DNA of 64,000 bases from contig JACQAM010000022.1 in assembly GCA_016194975.1 (NCBI GenBank), forward strand, positions 1-64,000, read 5' to 3'. A program made the translations under genes and the position numbers. The notes beneath the pieces were generated by a model, which saw only the letters and a list, made by a program, of their open reading frames with translations, had not been told where the DNA came from and searched no databases. Every line of letters begins with the position of its first letter. Position 1 is the stretch's first letter. The stretch is from Bacteroidota bacterium. GTDB lineage: Bacteria > Bacteroidota > Bacteroidia > Palsa-965. Shown one piece after another: positions 41,770 through 51,846 of this stretch.

Positions 41770-44031
41770 ATGTCGGGCGGTAAAAAAAACAAATCAAAGT
41801 TACAGGGCAGGCAAGCTGTTTCGAATATTCGGCAAGGAGATAAGCCGGCGCCGAAGCAACGGACGGCCCGCCCGGTTCAAAAGGGCGGCATTTCCGGTTT
41901 TTTAAGCAGGAATTTATTTCAGAAGGTCCTGTTTCTTCTGTGTTTTGTTGTTTACGGAAACGGAATTTACAATGGGTATGCGCTCGACGATGAATTTTAT
42001 ACTAATTCGAAAGAGGGGGGAAATAAACTTACACAGAAGGGCTGGAAGGGAATTCCGGCTATCTGGCACACGCGTACTTTTTTCAATAACGACGGTTCGG
42101 GATATTCCTGGAGGCCGGTGGTGCTTACTACATTTGCAATAGAGGCCGCGCTCTTCGGCGAGCATCCTCACATCAGTCATTTCATCAGTGTTTTTTTATA
42201 CGGGATCATTCTCGTTCTTCTTTTCGGAATTCTGCGTAAATGGTTTTCTACGCAGGGCGACTGGTTCAGTTTTTTTGTGTGCCTGATCTTTCTTGTTCAT
42301 CCGCTGCATACCGAAGTGGTGGATAATATCAAATGCCGCGATGAATTGCTCGCCTTGCTTTTTTCGCTGCTCACGATCCGTTCCATCTGGTTTCAGTTTG
42401 ATGAGAATCGGCCGAAGAGTCATTTTTCAATACGTATTTTCTCGCAAACATTTCCGCCGCTTGCGGGCCCTGATCCTTTTCCAAACAGATCTCGGCTGAG
42501 TATTTGTCTCGGAAAAATGCAGCATCTTATTATTGCCCCTGTTTTTTTCGGGCTGGGAATGTTATCAAAACATACGGTGATCCCTTTCTATGCAACCCTT
42601 CCGCTTGCACTTTGGTTTTTCACGAATGCTAATTGGAAAAAGATCGCGCTGTATGTTTTGCCGCTTATTGCTGTCGGGCTTTTTACAGTGTTGCTTCAGA
42701 AAATGCTTTTGCCTCCACAAACGAGAACGTTCCAGCAATTTGAAAATCCTCTGCCTACACATCCGGGAATTCTGAATCTCTTCGCAACTGCATTTTATGT
42801 ACTCGCAAAATATATATGGTTACACGTTATTCCTTATCCGCTCGTTTATTATTACGGTTACAATTATGTTCCGCTGGCAACCTGGTCAAATCCTGTTTCC
42901 ATCTTCGGTTTGGTTGCGTACGGCGCACTCGGAATTATTGCGCTTCGCGAGTTGAAGAAAAAAAGTATTGTTGGTTTCGGATTATTATTTTACCTCATTA
43001 ATCTTGCAGCATACTCCAATATCCTGGAGCCCGCTCCCGGTTTAATGGCGGAGCGATTTGTATTCGACGCCTCGCTCGGATTCTGCATAATCGCGGTGTG
43101 GTTTATTTTTCGATGGATGAAAACCGAACCGCTGAATTTCAAATGGGGAATTGCACAATTCGCCCAGACGCGCGCGGTGCTTATTTTTCTCGCATTGATC
43201 TTTACGGTGCGCTGTTGGTTCCGCAATGAGGATTGGGAAAGCAAAATGACTCTTTATTCGCATGACATTGCATTCACACACGAGTCGGCAAAAGCAAATA
43301 TGCTGCTCGGTGCGCTCGTTGCCAAAAGCGCTATGCAGGCCCGGCTCGATGCGAGTCGCTTGCAGAATCAACGTAAGAACGCCGAGGCAAAACAGAAAAT
43401 GGACGAATCTGCGTCCCTGTTTCTGGAGGCGCGATCTTATTATAAAAAAGCAACAGAGATCGCCGATTATTATCCTACTGCATGGAGTAATCTTGGAACA
43501 ACTTATTTTTTCGTGGATGAACCCAAACCGGCGCTCAGTTATTTTCTGAAGGCGGTGAAATTGAATCCGAAATACGGGGAAGGGCTTTTCAATACCGGAA
43601 TGGCGTACGACAAACTGGAGAATCATGATTCGGCTGTGTGGTACCTCAGTGCCTGTATTCGTGTCGATTCTACTTATGTTTCTGCTTACGAACAATTGGG
43701 CCGCATACAATTCTCACAGGATCACGATACCGCCGGCACGATCAATCTTCTTCACATTGCCGCAAGAAAAAAACCCGATTCAGAAGCGCCGTGGAATAGT
43801 CTTGCAAATTTTTACACGCAAATGAAAGATACCGCGAGTGCAGCCGGCGCAATGGAAATGGCGGCGAAAATAAATCCTGCGAATTACGATCGCATGCGAA
43901 ATCTTGCTGCGTATTTCTATCAGCACCACAATATGGAGAAGTATAATTATTACACCACGCTTTATAACGAGCAGGTGCGCATTGCGAAGAAAAAAGCAGA
44001 AGACGAAGGAACGAATGATCAGCAGCGCTGA
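41770..44031 (+). CDS. TMTC-like polytopic membrane protein with C-terminal TPRs
   Basis: A 753-residue protein. Basic cytoplasmic N-terminus, about ten transmembrane helices (about 45-480) and four to five TPRs (about 500-735: AWSNLGTTYFFVDEPKPALS, GEGLFNTGMAYDKLENHDSA). The layout resembles the TMTC group of O-mannosyltransferase-like proteins (GT-C fold): a first lumenal loop with an acidic pair (LDDEFYTN, about 74-81), HPLHTEVVDNIKCRDELLA (about 177-195) and the WRPVVLTTF segment. It may transfer sugar from a lipid carrier to exported proteins (inference from the family). It ends on the base before the stop of the opposing gene. Confidence 0.82.
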   Translation: MSGGKKNKSKLQGRQAVSNIRQGDKPAPKQRTARPVQKGGISGFLSRNLFQKVLFLLCFVVYGNGIYNGYALDDEFYTNSKEGGNKLTQKGWKGIPAIWHTRTFFNNDGSGYSWRPVVLTTFAIEAALFGEHPHISHFISVFLYGIILVLLFGILRKWFSTQGDWFSFFVCLIFLVHPLHTEVVDNIKCRDELLALLFSLLTIRSIWFQFDENRPKSHFSIRIFSQTFPPLAGPDPFPNRSRLSICLGKMQHLIIAPVFFGLGMLSKHTVIPFYATLPLALWFFTNANWKKIALYVLPLIAVGLFTVLLQKMLLPPQTRTFQQFENPLPTHPGILNLFATAFYVLAKYIWLHVIPYPLVYYYGYNYVPLATWSNPVSIFGLVAYGALGIIALRELKKKSIVGFGLLFYLINLAAYSNILEPAPGLMAERFVFDASLGFCIIAVWFIFRWMKTEPLNFKWGIAQFAQTRAVLIFLALIFTVRCWFRNEDWESKMTLYSHDIAFTHESAKANMLLGALVAKSAMQARLDASRLQNQRKNAEAKQKMDESASLFLEARSYYKKATEIADYYPTAWSNLGTTYFFVDEPKPALSYFLKAVKLNPKYGEGLFNTGMAYDKLENHDSAVWYLSACIRVDSTYVSAYEQLGRIQFSQDHDTAGTINLLHIAARKKPDSEAPWNSLANFYTQMKDTASAAGAMEMAAKINPANYDRMRNLAAYFYQHHNMEKYNYYTTLYNEQVRIAKKKAEDEGTNDQQR

Positions 44032-45489
44032 TCAGGAAATCTTTGCGTGAAGCCAGTCGTTGTAATCGATCACATCATTTGCCAGTGAGTTTCCCGATCT
44101 GTCGGCAATAAATTTCTCGATCTTCTTTCCCAGTATTTTATCGCGGCGCACCGAGGAGGAATGATACATTGCCGTAAGTATGGCGATCATTTCGTGATGG
44201 CGCTTCCCTTCTTTGGTCCGGAACATTTCTGCAAATTCTTTTTTCACCTGCTCCAGTCGGCGCTCCAGCACATCGAAATCACCAAGCTCATACCGGATGA
44301 TCAATTCTGCTACGGCGATCTTCATGCGAAGAACAGGATCGAGATTTGAATAGCCCTGCTCCATAGTGAGTTTCACAAGATGGCGAATGGCCTGGCGATA
44401 ATTTCCAGTATCAAAATTCAGGATCGTGAGGTTGTGATAAATGAAGACGATGTAGAACGGAAGTTTTTTGATGACCGGGTTGTCTTTCGCTTCATTTAGA
44501 ATAGCGATTGCTTTTTCCGGATCTTTTCCTGAATAATTGATGACAAGAATATTGTAATAGAAAAAAAGATATTTATCGTGCAGCGATCCGCCGAATTCTG
44601 CCATTGCGTGTCTTAGTCTTTCCGCAGTAGCCAGTGAATGTTCTATTTCCCCGTTTTTATATTGCGCATTCGCCAGGTAAGTAAGCAACTGAAGTTTGGT
44701 ATCGTGATTATTCCTGTTGAATAATCCTTCGCCGGCAAATTCCTCGAACGTTTGTTTGAGATATTTTTCGAGTGAACTGAAATCCTGTTTCTGCAGGAGA
44801 ATCCTGCTGAGCGAATGATAAATTTTAAATCGCAACTGTATGCTGCTGCGTGTATCCTTGTGCCGCGAAATTTCATTCACTTTTTTCCGGAGCGATTCGA
44901 TCATACGATAATCCTGTCCCGAAAAATTCTGCGTTGTGCGGACTTTGTAAACTACTTCTGCGAGAATATCATCGATCTCCTGCACGCGGTTAAGCTGCTC
45001 GCGGTTATTTTTTCTTTTTCGAATGTATTCCGTCGGATTGATCTCAAGTGTTTCCTGCGAAAAGCGGACATATTCGCTGAACACAAGATCAAGCAGCCCC
45101 GGGTTATCGGCGGCCTGTGCTTTTTTTTCTGCCTTGTGCAGGTAGTGAAGAGCAACCTGCGATTGTGATTTCGAGAGAAACAAACGCGCAAGTACCAACT
45201 GGTGCACCACTTCATTAAAATCATTTTCATCAACATATTGAAGCGACAGGCTTTTTCCAATGTCTTCCAGCAATCGGTTCTTCAGCCGATACAGCGCATT
45301 TTTATCGCGCGGCCCATAGAGCCGGTGTTGAATTTTCGTTTCATCATACTCTTCGTGATGCGCGCGTATGTAGTCGAAAAGCTCCACGTCTTTCCGCTCT
45401 TCGCCCGCATTGGTCCTGCCCATGAATAATTTCAGGTGGCGAACTTCTTCCTTGTTCATTAATCCAATGATGTGCTGTAGCGTTTTCAT
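44032..45489 (-). CDS. Helical protein of unknown function
   Basis: A 485-residue protein with no signal peptide or membrane helix, rich in charged helices, with weak TPR-like helix pairs (VALHYLHKAEKKAQAADNPG, IEHSLATAERLRHAMAEFGG, NYRQAIRHLVKLTMEQGYSN). The N-terminus MKTLQHIIGLMNKEEVRHLK suggests a small regulatory or scaffold domain. I do not recognise the family. Its stop abuts the opposing stop (TGA|TCA at 44029-44034). Promoter-like boxes lie just upstream of its start. Confidence 0.8.
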   Translation of the reverse strand: MKTLQHIIGLMNKEEVRHLKLFMGRTNAGEERKDVELFDYIRAHHEEYDETKIQHRLYGPRDKNALYRLKNRLLEDIGKSLSLQYVDENDFNEVVHQLVLARLFLSKSQSQVALHYLHKAEKKAQAADNPGLLDLVFSEYVRFSQETLEINPTEYIRKRKNNREQLNRVQEIDDILAEVVYKVRTTQNFSGQDYRMIESLRKKVNEISRHKDTRSSIQLRFKIYHSLSRILLQKQDFSSLEKYLKQTFEEFAGEGLFNRNNHDTKLQLLTYLANAQYKNGEIEHSLATAERLRHAMAEFGGSLHDKYLFFYYNILVINYSGKDPEKAIAILNEAKDNPVIKKLPFYIVFIYHNLTILNFDTGNYRQAIRHLVKLTMEQGYSNLDPVLRMKIAVAELIIRYELGDFDVLERRLEQVKKEFAEMFRTKEGKRHHEMIAILTAMYHSSSVRRDKILGKKIEKFIADRSGNSLANDVIDYNDWLHAKIS

Positions 45490-45514
45490 AATTTTTGAAC
45501 GCGTAAGATATTTT

Positions 45515-45554
45515 CAAAAATAGATGTTTTTTTGGATAAACAAGGGTATTTTTG
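45515..45554. promoter_or_regulatory. Divergent promoter region
   Basis: Minus strand: TTG (45543-45541), 18 bases, TATTTTTG (45522-45515), driving the helical gene that starts at 45489. Plus strand: TATTTTTG at 45547-45554, 26 bases before the ATG at 45581, with no good -33 box. Both match the TAnnTTTG -7 consensus. Confidence 0.55.
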
Positions 45555-45580
45555 TTTGGGTTAGACCGTATAACAGACCA

Positions 45581-46318
45581 ATGCGAACCGTTCAATCTTT
45601 ATTTACCCTGCGCAGAAAATTTATTTTCTCCTGTTTCGCATGCGTGGTTTTTTGCGGAACCGCTTCTCTTCGCGCCCAGAATATGGTGAGCTTCGGAGTG
45701 AGTGGATTCAGTGGAATGCCCGACACGGTTTATTCTTCCAACAACGCCGTTCTTGTCGGTGCTTTTCTGAAAAATACTTCGGTCACTTTTTCTTACAACG
45801 ACACGATCCAGGTTGACGGTTATATTGATCGCGGAGCTTCTACTGTTCCTCTTCATTTTCCCCCGGTCGATTCTATTAACATTAATCCGGGCGACAGTTT
45901 ATTTTTCATTATTCCTGTTCAGTTTGCAGATACGTTCATGCAGGGCTTATTCCGAATTGGTGGAAATGTAATCGTGGTTTGGCCAACTGTATTCAATTCT
46001 GTTTTTGCAACCGGCGATTCGCTTACTGCAACTGTTTTCGTACTCGATTCTGTTAATAGCACGGGGGCTCCGCTGCATAATTTTGATGAGGTGCGTTGCT
46101 ACCCGGTGCCCGCAACTGGAATGCTTTACATTACCGGCGGCGGACAACAATTGCATCCTAAAGAAGTTGTGATCTCTGATGCAACAGGAAAAATAATTGT
46201 CCGGTCGAAAGATGTTTCGATGGGAATAAATACGGAGCCCTGGCCTCCCGGAATTTATTTTCTTGATGTTTTATTTGACAACGACACTCATCACGTTTAC
46301 AAGATTTCCAGAGAATAA
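45581..46318 (+). CDS. Small secreted protein with a divergent T9SS sorting domain
   Basis: About 245 residues; the start is taken at ATG 45581 (MRTVQSLFTLRRKFIFSCFA), which gives a normal signal peptide ending SLRAQ, and lies downstream of the -7 box. The central part is a beta-sandwich (TVYSSNNAVLVGAFLKNTS, INPGDSLFFIIPVQF). The last 75 residues look like a type A sorting domain (VRCYPVPATGMLYI, EVVISDATGKIIVRS, GIYFLDVLFDNDTHHVYKI). No catalytic motif. A strong bidirectional terminator follows. Confidence 0.8.
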   Translation: MRTVQSLFTLRRKFIFSCFACVVFCGTASLRAQNMVSFGVSGFSGMPDTVYSSNNAVLVGAFLKNTSVTFSYNDTIQVDGYIDRGASTVPLHFPPVDSININPGDSLFFIIPVQFADTFMQGLFRIGGNVIVVWPTVFNSVFATGDSLTATVFVLDSVNSTGAPLHNFDEVRCYPVPATGMLYITGGGQQLHPKEVVISDATGKIIVRSKDVSMGINTEPWPPGIYFLDVLFDNDTHHVYKISRE

Positions 46319-46344
46319 AAATTCATCGCTCGTTCCAAAATAAA

Positions 46345-46370
46345 AAAGCCCGGAAAATTTTCCGGGCTTT
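46345..46370. terminator. Bidirectional terminator between convergent T9SS genes
   Basis: Perfect 26-bp palindrome (AAAGCCCGGAAAA / TTTTCCGGGCTTT) preceded by A-rich and followed by T-rich sequence, placed between stops at 46318 (plus) and 46387 (minus). Confidence 0.85.
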
Positions 46371-46386
46371 CATTTTTAAATTCACC

Positions 46387-49299
46387 TTATGGTTTGTCTT
46401 TGATCAATGTTACAAATCCGCTGTAGGTGTACAATTTTGTATCGTACCCTGTTGCTGTTACTATGTAATAATACGTTCCATCTGCAGCTACAGATCCGCC
46501 TTTTGATTTTCCGTCCCAGAGTGCAACATCCTGCGGTGAAGAAGAAAGGCCGTGCACCTCTGACTCTCGCACGCGTGCACCCCAGCGATCGAACACTTCT
46601 ATTTTCATATCACTGACCCCTGTTACCGTAGCAGAAAAATTATCATTCGTTCCGTCGGCATTCGGTGTAAATACATTCGGAAGAAGAATAGACGCTTGTT
46701 CAACAACAGTGATAACAAGCGTATCATAAACCGCACAAGATGGGTCATCATTATACGCAGTGAGCACGACAGTATAGGTTCCGGGCGCGGTGTAGGTAAA
46801 ATTGGACGATGTTCCTGTTCCGCCGAATGACCACAAATAATTATTGATACCGCTAGTGCCGCTTGCAGCAAATTGCACATTGAGAGGATAAACACCGAAT
46901 GTAGGATTCGCAGCAGCATTCACTACTGCCGTGTTCACTTCATTGACGCCAACAATCTGTGACGACGTACATCCATTGGCGTCTGTAGTGGTTATCGTAT
47001 AATTTCCTGCAGTGAATCCACTGATCGGTAAAGTAGAATACGTTTGGCTGCCGATCTGGTAAGTGAACGGCCCTGTTCCTGTGACCACTCCTCCATCAGA
47101 GAAAAATCCTGTGGTGTCTCCACATTCGGTTGGGTTACCAAGAATATTTACATTCGGCAGCGGATTAACAGTGATGGTTATCGAAGCAGTATCTCTGCAT
47201 CCATTTGCATCTGTTCCCACAACCTGGTAAGTTGTAGTGTTTGGCGGATTAGCATTTGATGAGCTTGAATTCGGATTAGATAGCGCGACATTCGGAATCC
47301 ATTGATAAGACGTTGCACCATTTGAATTGAGCGTGGTGCTCTGGCCAATACAAATACTTGTGCTGGTTGCAGACGCAGTAACATTCGGAACCGGATTCAC
47401 CGTAAGATTAATTGTATCGGTTGAAATACATCCTCCGGGGCCGGTTACTGTTATGGTGTAAGAAGTATTTGATGTTGGATCAACAACAATATTTTGCGTG
47501 GTGTTGCTTCCGATAATTCCTGTTGTTGATTGCCAATTGTATGTGCCCCCTGTTGCCACAGAAAGTGTTGCCTGTTGTCCATTGCAAATTGCAAAATCAG
47601 GTCCGGCAAAAACTGACGGAGGAGGAGTGATCGAAACAATGATCGAATCGGTACTCATACAGTTTCCATTATTTCCCGTGATCACATAGGTGGTGGTGGT
47701 CATTGGAGAAACCGTAACAGTAGGCCCGCTCATATTTCCTGGCTGCCAGTTATAACTTGTTGCTCCACTCGCATTAAGTGTGGCCATTGCCCCGGCACAA
47801 AGTGCAGTGTCATTCGAAAGCGTAAGTGGTGGCGCTGCAGTAACGGTAACAATAACAGAATCGATAGCAGTACATCCGAATGAATTTACCGCCGTAACGG
47901 TGTAGGTAGTTGTAGATGCCGGTGTGGCTGATGGATTGGCTGTATTGGCGCCGGAGAGGGTCGCTGACGGCTGCCAGCTATAGGTATTTCCCGCAGGACC
48001 ACTTGCAAGCAGAATGGTACTATTGCCAGTGCAAATACTTACGTCGGGACTCGCAGTAACGCTCGCAATAGAAACGCTTACGTCCACCTGGTCTGTTCCT
48101 GTACACCCACTCGCATCAGTCACCGTTAGTGTGTATGTTGTGAAAGAACCCGGACAAACACTAACTGTTGCTCCTGATAAATTGCCCGGCATCCAGTTAT
48201 AACTAACACCTCCGCTTCCTGTGAGATTTGCGCATGAGCCCGAACAAATTGTTGTGTTTGCGCCAGCATTCGCTGTTGGTGAAGGCAAAACTGTGATGAG
48301 TACTGAATTTGATGCAACAGTTCCGCATCCGCTGCCCGGCCATCCGCTGCCTGTTACCAACGCCTGATAATATAGCGATGAAGAAAGAGTGCCGGTATTC
48401 AGCGTGTCGTCGGTTTGTCCTGCGAGATTGAACCAGCTTGTTCCATTGGGAGAAACCTGCCATTGAATATTGTTGGATCCCATTCCCGAGAGAACAATCT
48501 GCGATGATCCTCCCGAACAAATTGACAATGGATTTCCGGTTGCGGTTCCCGGGGTAACATTCGGTGCAAGTGTAATTCCAACAGTGTCATCAGCAGAAGT
48601 GATCGTAAAGCATCCGCCAGAAGTTGTAACCGTATAGGTGATTGCGGTACTTACAAGCGCTGTTGGATTTGCAATATTCGGATTACTCAATCCCGTTGTC
48701 GGCGACCAGGAATAATTATAGGTCGCACCCGGGCAGCCTCCGCTTACACTTGCAGTAAGTTGCAATGTGGTGCCGGGACATGCATCGTATTGATTTGCTA
48801 CCGCAGTAAGAATGGATGATGGCGGAATGCCGGGTGTAGTGAAAGATGCAGAGGCCGACCAGGGCCCTTGTGAATTATCTCCCTGAACATATTCCCGCGC
48901 TCGCCAATAATAAATTGTTCCGGTACACATTTGGGGATACGGAAGTAGTATTGAATTGTAGGGTTCAAGCGCACAGGCATCAGACATGATGTTTGGAATG
49001 TTTTCATTGGAATGAAACCAAGGCATGTTGCCCCATGAAAGACTGCTCGGCACGGGAGGCGCACCGGTAAATCCTGCTGGGTTGCAGGTCACTTCAACCT
49101 CCATCCAGTATGGATCACATCCGCATGTGGAGGGATCAGAATTTGCGTCGATCTGAATTCCTCCTGCAACAGGTGTTGCTGTCAGGTTCAGAAGCGGAAG
49201 GCCGTGACAGGCTTTTGCTTCATTGAAAAAAACAAGCAGAAGCATTGTGAAAAAAACGAAGAGCAGCTTCCGTTTTGCAATGGGGTAGTTTGTTTTCAT
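46387..49299 (-). CDS. Multi-Ig/PKD protein with T9SS type B (CHU_C, gliding-motility type) C-terminal domain
   Basis: Secreted protein of about 970 residues; the start at 49299 (MKTNYPIAKRKLLFVFFTML) gives a clean signal peptide, unlike the upstream in-frame ATG at 49410. A fibronectin-like N-terminal domain (about 30-165) precedes about eight Ig-like units (CSGSCANLTGSGGVSYNWMP, CIGQSTTLNSNGATSYQW) and one PKD domain (NNYLWSFGGTGTSSNFTYTA). The C-terminal ~95 residues are a type B domain: LPNVFTPNADGTNDNFSATV, IEVFDRWGARV, DGTYYYIVTATG and YSGFVTLIK. Type B cargo is processed by T9SS but often needs a partner for anchoring. Confidence 0.93.
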   Translation of the reverse strand: MKTNYPIAKRKLLFVFFTMLLLVFFNEAKACHGLPLLNLTATPVAGGIQIDANSDPSTCGCDPYWMEVEVTCNPAGFTGAPPVPSSLSWGNMPWFHSNENIPNIMSDACALEPYNSILLPYPQMCTGTIYYWRAREYVQGDNSQGPWSASASFTTPGIPPSSILTAVANQYDACPGTTLQLTASVSGGCPGATYNYSWSPTTGLSNPNIANPTALVSTAITYTVTTSGGCFTITSADDTVGITLAPNVTPGTATGNPLSICSGGSSQIVLSGMGSNNIQWQVSPNGTSWFNLAGQTDDTLNTGTLSSSLYYQALVTGSGWPGSGCGTVASNSVLITVLPSPTANAGANTTICSGSCANLTGSGGVSYNWMPGNLSGATVSVCPGSFTTYTLTVTDASGCTGTDQVDVSVSIASVTASPDVSICTGNSTILLASGPAGNTYSWQPSATLSGANTANPSATPASTTTYTVTAVNSFGCTAIDSVIVTVTAAPPLTLSNDTALCAGAMATLNASGATSYNWQPGNMSGPTVTVSPMTTTTYVITGNNGNCMSTDSIIVSITPPPSVFAGPDFAICNGQQATLSVATGGTYNWQSTTGIIGSNTTQNIVVDPTSNTSYTITVTGPGGCISTDTINLTVNPVPNVTASATSTSICIGQSTTLNSNGATSYQWIPNVALSNPNSSSSNANPPNTTTYQVVGTDANGCRDTASITITVNPLPNVNILGNPTECGDTTGFFSDGGVVTGTGPFTYQIGSQTYSTLPISGFTAGNYTITTTDANGCTSSQIVGVNEVNTAVVNAAANPTFGVYPLNVQFAASGTSGINNYLWSFGGTGTSSNFTYTAPGTYTVVLTAYNDDPSCAVYDTLVITVVEQASILLPNVFTPNADGTNDNFSATVTGVSDMKIEVFDRWGARVRESEVHGLSSSPQDVALWDGKSKGGSVAADGTYYYIVTATGYDTKLYTYSGFVTLIKDKP

Positions 49300-49388
49300 G
49301 TACAAATATTTTTGTGCGCTGAAAATATTATTGGTCTTGTTTCGGGCGTAAAAATGCTTTGAATCGTTTGCCGGTTTCAAAGTGTTAA

Positions 49389-49419
49389 CAAAAATAGAAA
49401 AATCCGCCACTTACACCAA
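49389..49419 (-). promoter_or_regulatory. Bacteroidota-type promoter for the type B T9SS gene
   Basis: Minus strand TTG (49419-49417), 20 bases, TATTTTTG (49396-49389). It would leave a leader of about 85 bases before the start at 49299, supporting the shorter start for that gene. Confidence 0.5.
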
Positions 49420-49467
49420 TTTTCATTAGATACTTTTACTTCTGCAGTTAAAGGCAATTTTCGAAAT

Positions 49468-51846
49468 ATGGGGAAAAAAAAAGATCGTGGATCGCGATTG
49501 CTATTTGAAGAAGTGCTAAAATTCCTCGATTCACAACGGGGACAATCTTATAATTACAAACAGGTCGCTTCTGCTCTTGGAATTACTAATGAAGAAGAGC
49601 GCCGCCTGGTTGCTTCACTGCTTGCAGATCTTGCAAAGAAGGGGCTGCTCGAGGAACCAGACCGGGGAAAATTCCGAAGCAATGCTTCTTCAAAAACCAT
49701 AGAGGGGATCATTGATGTTACACAATCGGGCGCGGCCTACGTTACCTCGCCCGATTATGCGCAGGATATTTTCATTTCTGCATCCAACACAAAAGGCGCA
49801 TTGCATCGCGACACCGTGCGCGTGAAAGTTTTTCGCCGCAAGAGAAACGACGGACGCGATGAAGGTGAGGTAACAGAAATTGTGCGGCGATCGCGCAGTG
49901 AATTTGCCGGAACGCTCACGATAGAAAATCGCGTTGCTTTTTTTTCCCCGGACAATAAAAAATTTCCCGATTTCATTATTCCGAAAGAAAAAACCGGGAA
50001 AGCGAAAAGTGGACAAAAGGTGGTGGTGCGCATGACCAGCTGGATCGATTATTCCGATCTGCCCGAGGGAGAAGTTACTGCTGTACTCGGGAATGTGGGA
50101 GAAAATGAAACGGAGATCAACGCGATCATGGTGGAATTCGGATTGCCTTATTCTTTTCCGAAAGATGTGGAACGTTTGGCAGAATTAATTCCTACCGAGA
50201 TCGCGCCGGAAGAAATTTCGCGTCGGCGCGATTTCAGAAAAATCACCACGTTCACAATAGATCCTGCAGATGCAAAAGATTTTGACGACGCGCTCTCTGT
50301 ACAAAAACTTGCCAATGGAAATTGGGAAATAGGCGTACACATCGCCGACGTTTCGCATTATGTAAAACCCGGAACGCTGCTCGACAGGGAAGCGATCGTT
50401 CGTGCGACTTCGGTTTATCTTGTCGATCGTGTTGTTCCAATGTTGCCGGAAGTATTGTCAAATTTCGTCTGCTCGCTTCGTCCCGATGAAGAAAAACTTA
50501 CTTTCTCCGCGGTTTTTGAACTGGACGAAAAAGCGCAGATACAAAAAGAGTGGTTCGGAAGAACAGTGATCAGATCCGACCGTCGTTTTGCCTATGAGGA
50601 TGTACAGGAAATTCTCGAAGGCAAAGACAGTGATCTCAAAGAAGAGATTTTTCTTCTCGATCGGCTTGCAAAAATTCTCCGCGCCGATCGGCTTAAGAAT
50701 GGCTCCATCACTTTTGAAAAAGAAGAAGTGAAATTTCATCTCGATGAAAACGGGAATCCGCTCGGAGTTTATTTCAAAGTGATGAAAGATTCGAACCAGC
50801 TTATCGAGGATTTCATGCTGCTTGCCAATCGTCGTGTTGCGGAATTCTGCACGATCGGAAAAAAAAGGGGCGGAGATCAAAAAAATATTTCTTCGCGCGG
50901 CGTGCGCGGGCCCTTCGTGTATCGCGTGCATGCATCGCCCGATCCTGCGCGCGTAATGGAATTCGGAACTTTCGTCCGCACGTTCGGTTACCGCATGGAT
51001 GTGGGAAGTGAAAAAGCGATTTCGAATTCGCTGAACAAACTTTTAAAAGACGTGCAGGGAAAACCCGAGGCGAACATGATAGAAACGCTCGCTATCCGCA
51101 CCATGGCAAAAGCAATTTACACCACGGAAAATATCGGCCATTACGGTTTGGGTTTTCAGTATTACACGCACTTCACTTCGCCTATCCGCCGCTATCCCGA
51201 TGTACTTGCGCATCGCCTGCTGCAATTATATCTTGACGCTGATGCAAAAGGAAAAGTGGAAAAAATCCCTGACAAAGATGAACTGGAAAACGAATGCAAA
51301 CATTGTTCTGAAAGAGAAAAAGCCGCTGCCGATGCCGAACGCGCTTCCATTAAGTACAAGCAGGTGCAATTCTTACAGGATAAAGTGGGCGAAGAATTTG
51401 ACGGAATAATTTCGGGCGTAACGGAGTTCGGATTTTTCGTGGAGCTCGAAGGAAATAAGTGCGAAGGAATGGTGCATGTGCGCAACCTGAAAGACGATCG
51501 TTATTTTTTCGAACAGGAAAATTATTGCCTCCGCGGACAGCGCAATGGAAAAAAATTCACGATCGGCGATAAGGTGCGCGTCCTGATCAAGAGCGCCGAT
51601 CTCATCAAGAAACAAATTGATTTTGAACTGGCGTCGGGGGAAAAAGCGGAAAGCGGTGAACGAAGAGAAAAAAATTATTCCGGCAGAAAAACTTTTTCGG
51701 AAACTTCCGGCAAAGACGACTGGGATATTTCTTCCATGATGTCGGGAAAGAAAAAACATACGGAGAAGAAAAAACAAAAATCCGGCTGGGAAAATAAAGG
51801 GAAGAAAAAAGACCGGCCGAAAGGGAATTCGAAGAAGCGTTGGTAA
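49468..51846 (+). CDS. rnr: Ribonuclease R
   Basis: Processive 3'-5' exoribonuclease of the RNB family (792 residues) that degrades structured RNA. Domains in order: winged-helix-like N-terminus (about 1-70), two cold-shock OB domains (about 75-230), the RNB catalytic domain (about 250-590) with FTIDPADAKDFDDALSV (about 261-277; metal-binding aspartates) and HFTSPIRRYPDVLAHRLL (about 571-588), an S1 domain (about 635-720; GEEFDGIISGVTEFGFFVEL) and a Lys-rich tail (about 740-792). Length and active-site Asp set are normal. Transcribed alone, divergently from the type B T9SS gene. Confidence 0.97.
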   Translation: MGKKKDRGSRLLFEEVLKFLDSQRGQSYNYKQVASALGITNEEERRLVASLLADLAKKGLLEEPDRGKFRSNASSKTIEGIIDVTQSGAAYVTSPDYAQDIFISASNTKGALHRDTVRVKVFRRKRNDGRDEGEVTEIVRRSRSEFAGTLTIENRVAFFSPDNKKFPDFIIPKEKTGKAKSGQKVVVRMTSWIDYSDLPEGEVTAVLGNVGENETEINAIMVEFGLPYSFPKDVERLAELIPTEIAPEEISRRRDFRKITTFTIDPADAKDFDDALSVQKLANGNWEIGVHIADVSHYVKPGTLLDREAIVRATSVYLVDRVVPMLPEVLSNFVCSLRPDEEKLTFSAVFELDEKAQIQKEWFGRTVIRSDRRFAYEDVQEILEGKDSDLKEEIFLLDRLAKILRADRLKNGSITFEKEEVKFHLDENGNPLGVYFKVMKDSNQLIEDFMLLANRRVAEFCTIGKKRGGDQKNISSRGVRGPFVYRVHASPDPARVMEFGTFVRTFGYRMDVGSEKAISNSLNKLLKDVQGKPEANMIETLAIRTMAKAIYTTENIGHYGLGFQYYTHFTSPIRRYPDVLAHRLLQLYLDADAKGKVEKIPDKDELENECKHCSEREKAAADAERASIKYKQVQFLQDKVGEEFDGIISGVTEFGFFVELEGNKCEGMVHVRNLKDDRYFFEQENYCLRGQRNGKKFTIGDKVRVLIKSADLIKKQIDFELASGEKAESGERREKNYSGRKTFSETSGKDDWDISSMMSGKKKHTEKKKQKSGWENKGKKKDRPKGNSKKRW

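Noticed and set aside
49300-49410. Longer start for the type B T9SS gene
   Set aside because: It would hide the signal peptide 37 residues inside the protein and would start upstream of the predicted promoter; ATG 49299 gives a normal signal peptide.
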